From Sutterella sp. (GTDB lineage: Bacteria > Pseudomonadota > Gammaproteobacteria > Burkholderiales > Burkholderiaceae_F): 9,008 bases of DNA. The stretch lies in NCBI GenBank assembly GCA_020025955.1, contig JAHHRF010000066.1, forward strand, positions 1 through 9,008, written 5' to 3'. Both the position numbers and the translations under genes were made by a program. Shown piece by piece: positions 1 to 5,708 of this stretch. The notes under the pieces are model-generated. The model was not told the DNA's origin. It did not search any database and saw nothing but the letters and a program-made list of their open reading frames with translations. Position 1 is the first letter of the stretch. Every line of letters starts with the position of its first letter.

Positions 1-1499
1 GCGGGCGTCAGATCGAGCTTTTCACTTTCTTCCACCAAGGGGCAGACCCAATAGACTTGGCGCCCGGCGTTCACTTCTTGGTGCACCAGCTCAATCAAGG
101 CGTCTTTGCGATCAAGCTTGACGAGCTTCGTCACAATGGGGCTGCGGCCCGGGGGCAACTCGTCAATGACGGAAACATCCAAGTCCGCTAAGTAACTCAT
201 CGCGAGCGTGCGTGGAATGGGGGTAGCCGAGAGCATTAATAAATGCGGCATCAAGGTTTCCCCGTCGCGCACCGTGCGTAAGCTCAAGCGCTGTGCCACC
301 CCAAAGCGATGCTGTTCGTCAACGATGGCGGTGCCCAAGGCTTTAAAGTCCACGTTGGCTTGAATGAGCGCATGGGTCCCCACGGCAACATGCGCGTCAC
401 CCTTGGCGACTTTCTCTAACGCTTCGCGTTTCGCCTTCGCTTTTAAACTTCCTGACAACCACACGACGGTCAACCCCAAAGGCTCAAACCAAGCCTTCAA
501 TTTCTTGAAATGCTGTTCGGCCAGAATTTCCGTAGGCGCCATCAACGCCGCTTGATAGCCATTTTCCACGGCACGTAACGCAGCCAAAGCGGCAATCACG
601 GTTTTGCCACTCCCCACATCCCCTTGGACCAATCGGTTCATGGGGGCGGTGAGCGCCAAGTCCGCACTGATTTCTCTCCAGACGCGTTGCTGCGCCCCGG
701 TGAGCGCAAAGGGCAGGGCCTTCAAAAAAGGCGTCGTCAATGAATTCTTTTCACTCAAGGGTTTCGCGTGATAGCGCTTCGTGCGCACGCGTACGCCTTG
801 TAAGGTAATTTGTTGCGCCAAGAGTTCATCAAAGATGAGGCGATGCCACGCGGGCGTCGTTCGTTCATCGAGCGCCACAGGATTCGCTCCCGCGGGCGGC
901 GTATGGAGTTCCGTTAACGCCGCTTTCAAGCTGGGAAGCTTGAGGCTAGAGCGCATGGTCTCAGGCAACGGATCCGTTAAATCCAAGGTCGCTAACGCCT
1001 CTTGAATGCGTTTTCTCAAGGACGTCTGACGAATGCCTTCGCCAGCGGGGTAAACGGGGGTCAAGGTCGACGCTAAGGGTTTGAGGGCCGCCGTTCCCGT
1101 TTGCAATTTCGGGTGGATGAACTCCAGGCCCCCACCAAAGGCCATACGGGGTTCCCCATGAAAGCGCACAACTTGCCCCACACGAAGGAGGGCTTTAACG
1201 CTGGGGAAAAAGTGGATGAATCGGAGTTTAACGCGGTGACCGTCTTCATCTTCAACGAGCGCCACTAACTGTTCACCGCGCTGCGTGCGCACGGTGGACG
1301 CGCTCACAACGGTGCCCGCCGTTTGCTGTAAGCGTCCTAATTGGAGCTCGGCAAAGGGCGTAATCGCCGTGAGATCTTCGTAGCGCAGGGGTAAATGCAG
1401 CGCAAAGTCCCAGTCATGGACGAGCCCGAGCTTAGCCAGACGTTCTTTCAACGTCGGGGCTTTTGCTTTGGGACTCGGGGTACAACGCTCTTGAGCCAT
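1..1499 (-). CDS. recG: ATP-dependent DNA helicase RecG, N-terminal 499 residues (gene runs off the left edge)
   Basis: RecG is a cytoplasmic superfamily 2 helicase that remodels stalled replication forks and branch-migrates Holliday junctions. The minus-strand frame is open from the ATG at 1499 to the window edge, giving 499 codons; the family is usually about 690 residues, so helicase domain 2 (motifs IV-VI) and the C-terminus lie outside. Visible motifs: Walker A GDVGSGKT with its lysine at residue 299, motif Ia APTEILAEQH, DEQHRFGV with the aspartate at residue 394 (the DExH box of RecG), SATPIPRT at residues 424-431, and YWVCPLVEESEKLDL near the end of the visible part. These positions sit within a few residues of those in E. 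coli RecG. The N-terminal wedge/OB region is present and no frameshift is seen. The start is the first ATG after ridA, 30 bases downstream, so the two are probably co-transcribed. The Shine-Dalgarno signal is weak. Confidence 0.95.
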   Translation of the reverse strand, partial: MAQERCTPSPKAKAPTLKERLAKLGLVHDWDFALHLPLRYEDLTAITPFAELQLGRLQQTAGTVVSASTVRTQRGEQLVALVEDEDGHRVKLRFIHFFPSVKALLRVGQVVRFHGEPRMAFGGGLEFIHPKLQTGTAALKPLASTLTPVYPAGEGIRQTSLRKRIQEALATLDLTDPLPETMRSSLKLPSLKAALTELHTPPAGANPVALDERTTPAWHRLIFDELLAQQITLQGVRVRTKRYHAKPLSEKNSLTTPFLKALPFALTGAQQRVWREISADLALTAPMNRLVQGDVGSGKTVIAALAALRAVENGYQAALMAPTEILAEQHFKKLKAWFEPLGLTVVWLSGSLKAKAKREALEKVAKGDAHVAVGTHALIQANVDFKALGTAIVDEQHRFGVAQRLSLRTVRDGETLMPHLLMLSATPIPRTLAMSYLADLDVSVIDELPPGRSPIVTKLVKLDRKDALIELVHQEVNAGRQVYWVCPLVEESEKLDLTP

Positions 1500-1529
1500 A
1501 GGTGAACTCGGTCTCTTCGGGGCGGAGTC

Positions 1530-1907
1530 TTAGCCTCGGTGGGCTACGAGTTCCACCTCGACTAAGCCCCCTTTGGGTAAGGCGCTCACTTCGACGCAGC
1601 TGCGTGCGGGTGGGTTTTTAGTAAAGAGGCGCACCATGGTCTCGTTCACCGTCTTGAAGTGGTTCAAGTCCGTTAAAAAGACCGTGACCTTAATGACGTT
1701 AGAAAACGAGAGCTCGGCTTCCGTTAAGACCGCCTCTAAATTCTTGAAAACTTGTTCGCACTGTGCGTCAAAGCCCTCTTTTAAAAGACCCGTGGCCGGA
1801 TCGAGCCCTAATTGGCCCGACGTGTAGAGAAAGCCGCCGGCTTCGATGGCCTGACTATAGGGGCCAATCGCGGCAGGAGCCTTAGGCGTATTAATAACGA
1901 TGGACAT
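1530..1907 (-). CDS. ridA: RidA family enamine/imine deaminase (YjgF/YER057c/UK114)
   Basis: RidA hydrolyses reactive enamine and imine intermediates such as 2-aminoacrylate, formed by PLP enzymes like threonine/serine dehydratase, and so protects other PLP enzymes. The 125-residue product has the normal family length. Seen in order: GPYSQA with Tyr17, SGQLGLDPATG at residues 30-40, and NPPARSCVEVSALPKGG at 98-114, containing the substrate-carboxylate arginine (Arg102), Cys104 and Glu117, which correspond to Arg105, Cys107 and Glu120 of E. coli RidA. The open frame extends to an ATG at 2069, but the added 54 residues are unlike the family. The ATG at 1907 has a strong Shine-Dalgarno (GGGAG, at 1919-1915 on the minus strand) seven bases upstream and begins the family's N-terminus (MSIVINTPKAPAAIGPYSQA). 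It lies just upstream of recG in the same direction and probably forms an operon with it. Confidence 0.93.
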   Translation of the reverse strand: MSIVINTPKAPAAIGPYSQAIEAGGFLYTSGQLGLDPATGLLKEGFDAQCEQVFKNLEAVLTEAELSFSNVIKVTVFLTDLNHFKTVNETMVRLFTKNPPARSCVEVSALPKGGLVEVELVAHRG

Positions 1908-1931
1908 GGATACTCTCCCTTTGGTCGATAA

Positions 1932-1960
1932 AGAATATTCTATCAAGAAAGATGGCTCAA
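1932..1960 (-). promoter_or_regulatory. Candidate ridA-recG promoter overlapping a 10-bp palindrome
   Basis: On the minus strand there is a -35-like TTGAGC (1960-1955), a 17-base spacer and a -10-like TATTCT (1937-1932), each matching the sigma-70 consensus at 4 of 6 positions. The predicted start, near 1925, leaves a short leader containing the GGGAG ribosome site. A perfect palindrome AGAATATTCT (1932-1941) covers the -10 element and could be an operator. Weak consensus match; inferred only. Confidence 0.35.
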
Positions 1961-1978
1961 TAGACAATGACCGATAGA

Positions 1979-1993
1979 ACAAATGAAATTTGT
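1979..1993. repeat. Inverted repeat ACAAAT/ATTTGT upstream of ridA
   Basis: Two perfect 6-base arms, ACAAAT (1979-1984) and ATTTGT (1988-1993), are separated by GAA. A further ACAAAT lies at 2022-2027. The site is about 75 bases upstream of the ridA start. It could be an operator, but AT-rich repeats of this size also arise by chance. Confidence 0.3.
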
Positions 1994-2032
1994 CCAAATT
2001 CCTTAAAAAATCACCATCTAGACAAATAATCC

Positions 2033-2050
2033 TACGTATGTGTACGTATG
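2033..2050. repeat. Direct repeat TACGTATG x2, ten-base period
   Basis: TACGTATG occurs at 2033-2040 and again at 2043-2050, separated by TG. Each copy contains the palindrome TACGTA. A 10-base period places both copies on the same face of the helix, as in tandem regulator sites. It lies between the divergent ridA and frdA. No regulator can be named. Confidence 0.4.
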
Positions 2051-2105
2051 GATGAAGTAGGAGCTTCACGGTGGTTTCACTGAAATGGAACGTACCACCC
2101 TAGGG

Positions 2106-2133
2106 TTGTCAATTACTCATGAGGGGGTATTTT
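2106..2133 (+). promoter_or_regulatory. Candidate frdAB promoter with a long leader
   Basis: TTGTCA (2106-2111, 5 of 6 to the -35 consensus), a 16-base spacer and TATTTT (2128-2133, 4 of 6 to the -10 consensus). The spacer carries the palindrome CTCATGAG (2116-2123). If used, transcription would start near 2140 and give frdA an untranslated leader of about 530 bases containing the stem-loops described below. No better sigma-70 pair was found closer to frdA. Inferred. Confidence 0.3.
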
Positions 2134-2318
2134 GGTGTAGGCAGCTTAGATTTTTACGACTTTATTAGTTAATCTGAATCAAGGTTTTCCCTTTCTTAAA
2201 ACGCCAATAAATGCGCTATACGCCTGATTTGCAACGAAGTGAAAGGCTTGGCCAGCAAGCGCTCAAGCGATGCTCTATAGGGATATCCCGAGTGAAAAAA
2301 AGGGTTTGAATTGATTAA

Positions 2319-2459
2319 ACTGAGGCTACTTAGTGCGAAGTACCTAGTTCGAACACTAACTTCGTACAAGCGGCTCAGTCCAAGTGTTATGCGTAATCTT
2401 ACGTATAACTGGACGAACCAAGCGGTGTGATTGCCCTGAGGGCACCGAGAAAATCGGTG
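2319..2459 (+). promoter_or_regulatory. Candidate structured RNA element in the frdA leader
   Basis: Consecutive stem-loops can be drawn by eye. First: ACTGAG (2319-2324) with CTCAGT (2374-2379), enclosing GTGCGAAGT (2333-2341) paired to ACTTCGTAC (2359-2367) with one G-U, and TAGT (2345-2348) paired to ACTA (2355-2358). Second: GTCCA (2378-2382) with TGGAC (2410-2414), then after a 3-base bulge GTTATGCGTA (2386-2395) with TACGTATAAC (2400-2409), one G-U, four-base loop. Third: the palindrome GCCCTGAGGGC (2433-2443). Fourth: CACCGA (2443-2448) with TCGGTG (2454-2459), loop GAAAA. The G-U pairs form only in plus-strand RNA, which suits an frdA leader or a separate small RNA. I recognise no known RNA family. 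Confidence 0.45.
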
Positions 2460-2599
2460 GTCAACGATGTGACTTTTGAGCACTTCCCCTCTGTGACAAC
2501 GAAATTTATTGAAGCTGTGCAGTGAATTTTGTTGGTGACCATGACGCTTTTCGTCACGCCTTTGATAGGGTGATGATGATTATTACTGACGTTGACCCC

Positions 2600-2637
2600 G
2601 CACTGCTGATTGGAGGGAATTCCCTCTGGCACAGTGC
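2600..2637 (+). promoter_or_regulatory. Two-part hairpin containing the palindrome GAGGGAATTCCCTC, 33 bases upstream of frdA
   Basis: The 14-base perfect palindrome GAGGGAATTCCCTC (2613-2626) is nearly concentric with outer arms GCACTG (2600-2605) and CAGTGC (2632-2637). As DNA it could be an operator; as RNA it forms a hairpin with an AATT loop just before the frdA ribosome site AGGAG (2656-2660). No T-run follows, so it is not an intrinsic terminator. Confidence 0.45.
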
Positions 2638-2669
2638 TACACAGTTGCGATCTTTAGGAGATCATAGGA

Positions 2670-4655
2670 ATGAAAATTATCTACACCGACGTTCTCGTCA
2701 TCGGTGGCGGTTTAGCCGGTCTTCGTACGGCCGTGGCAGCAAAGCACCGCGGTCATGATGCGATCGTTCTTTCGCTGGTTCCGCCCAAGCGTAGTCACTC
2801 TAAAGCCGCTCAGGGCGGTATGCAGGCCTCTTTAGGTAATGTGATTAAAGGCGCTGGCGACAACGAAGACGTTCACTTTGGTGACACCGTACGTGGTTCT
2901 GACTGGGGCGCTGACCAAGAAGTAGCCCGTATGTTCGTGAACACGGCTCCGAAGGCAGTTCGTGAACTCGCCGCTTGGGGTGTGCCTTGGTCGCGTATCA
3001 CCCCGGGTGACCGCCAAGTCATTATTAATGGTGAAAAGGTCACGATTACGGAACGTAAGGAAGCCGCCGGTTTGATGAACCAGCGTGACTTCGGTGGGAC
3101 GAAGAAGTGGCGTACGTGCTATGTCTCCGACTGTACGGGTCATGCCATGTTGAACGCCGTGTCCGACCGTTTGATCGCCGAACAAGTGCCGGTCATTGAA
3201 CGTGTGGAAGCCCTTTCCTTGATTCACGACGGCAAGCGCTGCTTCGGTGCTGTGGTTCGTGACTTGATCACGGGTGAATTACTTGCCTATGTCTCCAAGG
3301 CTACCGCGATTTGTACGGGTGGGGCAGGTCGCCTCTTCCGTGTGACGACGAACGCTTGGATTTGCGACGGCTCCGCCTATGACTTGGCGTTGAGCACGGG
3401 TGTCGCGCCCTTATCCAACATGGAAGCTATTCAGTTCCACCCGACGGGGATCTTCCCGGCTGGGATCTTGGTGACGGAAGGCTGCCGTGGTGACGGTGGG
3501 ATCTTGCGTGACGTTGACGGTCACCGCTTCATGCCGGACGTGGAACCGGAAAAGAAAGAATTGGCCTCCCGCGACGTGGTTTCCCGTCGTATGGAAGAAC
3601 GTATTGCCCAGGGCAAGGGCGTTCCGAGCCGCTTCGGTGAACATATCTGGTTGGATATCACGCTCCTTGGCGAACACCACATTAAGCATAAGCTCCGTGA
3701 AGTTTATGAAATCTGCCACTACTTCATGGGTGTTGACCCCACGAAGGAATGGATCCCGGTGCGTCCGGCCCAGCACTACACCATGGGTGGTGTGCGCACG
3801 AAGCCCAGCGGCGAAAGCACGCAGATGAAGGGCTTGTTCGCAGCGGGCGAAGCCGCTTGCTGGGATATGCACGGGTTTAACCGCTTGGGCGGCAACTCCG
3901 TGGCTGAAACCGTGGTCGCTGGCATGATCGTGGGCGAATACATCGCCGACTTCTGTGAAGACCCGGATAACGGTATCGACATCCCCACTTCGTTAATTTA
4001 CGAAGCCGTGGCCAAGGTCGAAGACGAAATCAAGGGCTTTACGCATAACAAGGGTCAGGAAGACGCCGTGGCGATCCGTACCCGCATGCAGGACATCATG
4101 ACGAGCAAGATCGGTATCTTCCGTCGTGGTAAGGACATGGAAGATGCAGTGAGCGAATTGGAAGATCTCTACAAGCGCTCCTTCAATATTCCTGTGAAGG
4201 ACGTGGTGGGTCCGAACCCCGAACTCATCTATGCCTTGCGTACGCGCCGCATGCTTCGTGTGGCCCTCTGTATGGCCAACGGTGCCTCCAACCGTAAGGA
4301 ATCCCGTGGGGCTCACTTCCGTGAAGACTTCCCGGTTCGTAACGACGTGGATTGGCTCAACCGTACGCTGTGCACGTGGAAGGAAGGCGATACGTTGCCG
4401 ACCATCACGTACCAGGATCTCGACATTAGCAAGATGGAATTGCCCCCTGGCTTCCGTGGCTATGGGGTCAAGAACTACATCGAAAACCCCGAATCCGCTA
4501 AGCGCCAAGCCGAAGTGGATGCCATCCGTCAGAAGATGGAAGCCGAAGGTAAGGACCGTTGGCAGATTCAGGATGCGCTCATGCCCTATGAACACCTCTT
4601 GCCGAAGCGCTTGAAGGGCAAGAACGAACGCATTGATGAACCCCTGAACGATTAA
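2670..4655 (+). CDS. frdA: Fumarate reductase flavoprotein subunit FrdA (Wolinella type)
   Basis: FrdA is the catalytic subunit of quinol:fumarate reductase; it reduces fumarate to succinate at a covalently bound FAD on the cytoplasmic face of the membrane. The 661-residue product is close in length to Wolinella succinogenes FrdA (about 656). Seen: the FAD dinucleotide fold GGGLAG at 12-17, His43 in KRSHSKAAQGG (the covalent FAD site in Wolinella), active-site His257 in QFHPT, TEGCRGDGG at 269-277, Arg301 (the fumarate proton donor), His369, and Arg405 in GFNRLGGNS, equivalent to Wolinella Arg404. The C-terminal region (ESRGAHFREDFP and downstream) is intact. The ATG is preceded by AGGAG nine bases upstream. 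No signal peptide is visible, which separates it from the exported MfrA type. The stop overlaps the frdB start (TAATG). Succinate dehydrogenase is the alternative name; the aspA-dcuA context favours fumarate reduction. Confidence 0.93.
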   Translation: MKIIYTDVLVIGGGLAGLRTAVAAKHRGHDAIVLSLVPPKRSHSKAAQGGMQASLGNVIKGAGDNEDVHFGDTVRGSDWGADQEVARMFVNTAPKAVRELAAWGVPWSRITPGDRQVIINGEKVTITERKEAAGLMNQRDFGGTKKWRTCYVSDCTGHAMLNAVSDRLIAEQVPVIERVEALSLIHDGKRCFGAVVRDLITGELLAYVSKATAICTGGAGRLFRVTTNAWICDGSAYDLALSTGVAPLSNMEAIQFHPTGIFPAGILVTEGCRGDGGILRDVDGHRFMPDVEPEKKELASRDVVSRRMEERIAQGKGVPSRFGEHIWLDITLLGEHHIKHKLREVYEICHYFMGVDPTKEWIPVRPAQHYTMGGVRTKPSGESTQMKGLFAAGEAACWDMHGFNRLGGNSVAETVVAGMIVGEYIADFCEDPDNGIDIPTSLIYEAVAKVEDEIKGFTHNKGQEDAVAIRTRMQDIMTSKIGIFRRGKDMEDAVSELEDLYKRSFNIPVKDVVGPNPELIYALRTRRMLRVALCMANGASNRKESRGAHFREDFPVRNDVDWLNRTLCTWKEGDTLPTITYQDLDISKMELPPGFRGYGVKNYIENPESAKRQAEVDAIRQKMEAEGKDRWQIQDALMPYEHLLPKRLKGKNERIDEPLND

Positions 4656-5515
4656 TGGATGTGACCCTGAAAATGGCTGATAACAAACAAACCAAGACCC
4701 CTGAACAGGGTGCTCAGCAGCCCGCTAAGAAGCACCGTATGCTCAAAATCAGCATTCTGCGTTTCAACCCGCAGGATCCTGAAAGCGTGCCGCATATGCA
4801 AACGTTCGAATTGGAAGAGTCTGACTCGATGACGCTCTTTATCGCGCTCAATGAATTGCGCGACCATCAAGATCCGTCCTTGCAGTTTGACTTCGTGTGC
4901 CGAGCTGGGATTTGCGGCTCGTGCGCCATGATGATCAATGGGAAGCCGGGCTTGGCTTGCCGTACGTTGACCCGCGACTTACCGGAAGAATTCACGCTTG
5001 CCCCCTTGCCGGCGTTTGAATTGATCGGTGACTTGTCGGTGAACACCGGTAAGTGGATGCGTGACATGTCGGAACGCATGGAAACCTGGGTTCATATGAA
5101 AGAAGCGGAAGTCGACCTTCGCAAGAAGGAAGAACCGATGGATCCGCAGTTGGCCGAAGACATCTACGTGTTGGACCGCTGCGTGGAATGCGGGTGCTGT
5201 ATCGCTGGGTGCGGTACGGTTCGCATCCGTCCCGATTTCGTCGGTGGTGTTGGGATCAACAAGATCGCTCGCTTCCGTTTAGACCCGCGTGACACCCGTA
5301 ACGATGCGGACTACTACGACTTGGTCGGTGATGAGTCCGGTGTCTTCGGTTGTATGAGTCTCTTGGCTTGCCATGACTTCTGCCCGAAGGATCTTCCTTT
5401 GAAGACGCAGATTGCCTTTATCCGCCGCAAGATGGCTGAACAGGGTATGCGAGGGTACGATAAAGTCCTTCCGACCCACAAAAAAGCTATTCCCATTAAG
5501 GTAGAAAGGCACTAA
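4655..5515 (+). CDS. frdB: Fumarate reductase iron-sulfur subunit FrdB with extra N- and C-terminal tails
   Basis: FrdB carries electrons from the membrane anchor to FrdA through three iron-sulfur clusters. Counting from the ATG at 4655 (286 residues): [2Fe-2S] ligands Cys82, Cys87, Cys90 and Cys102 (CRAGICGSC); [4Fe-4S] ligands Cys176, Cys179, Cys182 with Cys243; [3Fe-4S] ligands Cys186, Cys233 and Cys239. These follow the Wolinella FrdB pattern. The core begins near residue 29 (MLKISILRF). The preceding lysine/glutamine-rich 28 residues and about 22 residues after FIRRKMAEQG exceed the roughly 240-residue Wolinella protein. The start overlaps the frdA stop by one base, suggesting translational coupling; an in-frame ATG at 4673 is an alternative, and neither has a strong ribosome site. 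No frdC follows: the next gene, 193 bases on, is aspA. The partner that connects FrdAB to quinol is therefore not encoded here. Confidence 0.93.
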   Translation: MDVTLKMADNKQTKTPEQGAQQPAKKHRMLKISILRFNPQDPESVPHMQTFELEESDSMTLFIALNELRDHQDPSLQFDFVCRAGICGSCAMMINGKPGLACRTLTRDLPEEFTLAPLPAFELIGDLSVNTGKWMRDMSERMETWVHMKEAEVDLRKKEEPMDPQLAEDIYVLDRCVECGCCIAGCGTVRIRPDFVGGVGINKIARFRLDPRDTRNDADYYDLVGDESGVFGCMSLLACHDFCPKDLPLKTQIAFIRRKMAEQGMRGYDKVLPTHKKAIPIKVERH

Positions 5516-5517
5516 AA

Positions 5518-5523
5518 TATAAT
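5518..5523 (+). promoter_or_regulatory. Possible -10 element for aspA immediately after frdB
   Basis: A perfect TATAAT lies three bases after the frdB stop, in the 193-base gap before aspA. No good -35 partner is seen at 16-18 bases (the best is TTAAGG at 5496-5501). If active, it would let aspA-dcuA be transcribed apart from frdAB with a leader of about 180 bases. Confidence 0.3.
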
Positions 5524-5524
5524 C

Positions 5525-5605
5525 ATTAGGTGTAATTCCTAATTAGTCATTGTGATTAGTTCGGTATCATCTGATTAGGACCGTCACAGTCGGGTTGTTA
5601 ATTAG
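5525..5605. repeat. Five ATTAG boxes in the frdB-aspA gap
   Basis: ATTAG occurs at 5525, 5542, 5555, 5574 and 5601 (start positions), one copy inside the palindrome CTAATTAG (5539-5546). Spacing is irregular (17, 13, 19 and 27 bases). This could be a cluster of regulator half-sites between frdAB and aspA, or simply AT-rich sequence. Confidence 0.35.
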
Positions 5606-5624
5606 AAAAAAACTTGACTGTGAC
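5583..5624 (+). promoter_or_regulatory. 14-bp stem-loop in the aspA leader
   Basis: GTCACAGTC (5583-5591) is the exact reverse complement of GACTGTGAC (5616-5624). As plus-strand RNA the stem continues inward, GGGUU (5592-5596) with AACUU (5611-5615), through two G-U pairs, giving 14 pairs around an A-rich 14-base loop. No T-run follows directly, so it is not a plain intrinsic terminator. It ends 85 bases before the aspA ATG at 5709. Confidence 0.5.
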
Positions 5625-5708
5625 ATTTAAAAGAGGTGAGGCGAGTTGACCGAACCGAGTTCGATTCTCTTGACTTCTCTCACTGGGATTTTTTTTGAGG
5701 AGCATAAA

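Larger units (their letters stand above)
1908..2669. other. 762-base divergent intergenic region between ridA and frdA, no convincing gene, rich in inverted repeats
   Basis: I read this region in all three plus-strand frames and examined the minus-strand open frames; none resembles a known family or carries a plausible ribosome site. It contains the ridA promoter candidate, tandem TACGTATG repeats, a GGTGGT/ACCACC inverted repeat (2070-2075/2094-2099), a possible plus-strand promoter near 2106, the palindrome GGGATATCCC (2280-2289), GCTTG/CAAGC (2246-2250/2256-2260), a dense set of stem-loops at 2319-2459, TGACG/CGTCA (2542-2546/2552-2556) and a large hairpin at 2600-2637. In Wolinella the frdC gene occupies the position upstream of frdA; no FrdC-like reading frame or remnant was recognised here. 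Confidence 0.7.

Noticed and set aside
1908..2069. 54-residue N-terminal extension of ridA
   Set aside because: Family members begin at the MSIVINTP-like position, and the ATG at 1907 has a strong ribosome site; the extension covers the likely promoter.
2211..2309. Possible 32-codon small gene starting MRYTPDLQRS
   Set aside because: No ribosome site upstream, and it crosses palindromes; no homology recognised.
2196..2483. Minus-strand open frame of 95 codons (and another at 2399-2632) in the ridA-frdA gap
   Set aside because: No recognisable family, no convincing ribosome site, and the frames run across the strong stem-loops; a spurious frame is more likely. Decayed transposase was considered, but no motif supports it.
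2460..2650. FNR (TTGAT-N4-ATCAA) or CRP (TGTGA-N6-TCACA) sites upstream of frdA
   Set aside because: TGTGAC occurs at 2468 and 2492 and TTGAT at 2562, but none has a matching second half-site, so no named regulator is supported.
2522..2758. Plus-strand open frame entering the start of frdA
   Set aside because: It overlaps the well-supported frdA start in another frame, and its product resembles nothing known.
5646..5690. tRNA-like T-loop sequence GTTCGATTC in the aspA leader
   Set aside because: Only three T-stem pairs form and no acceptor, D or anticodon arm can be drawn; chance match.
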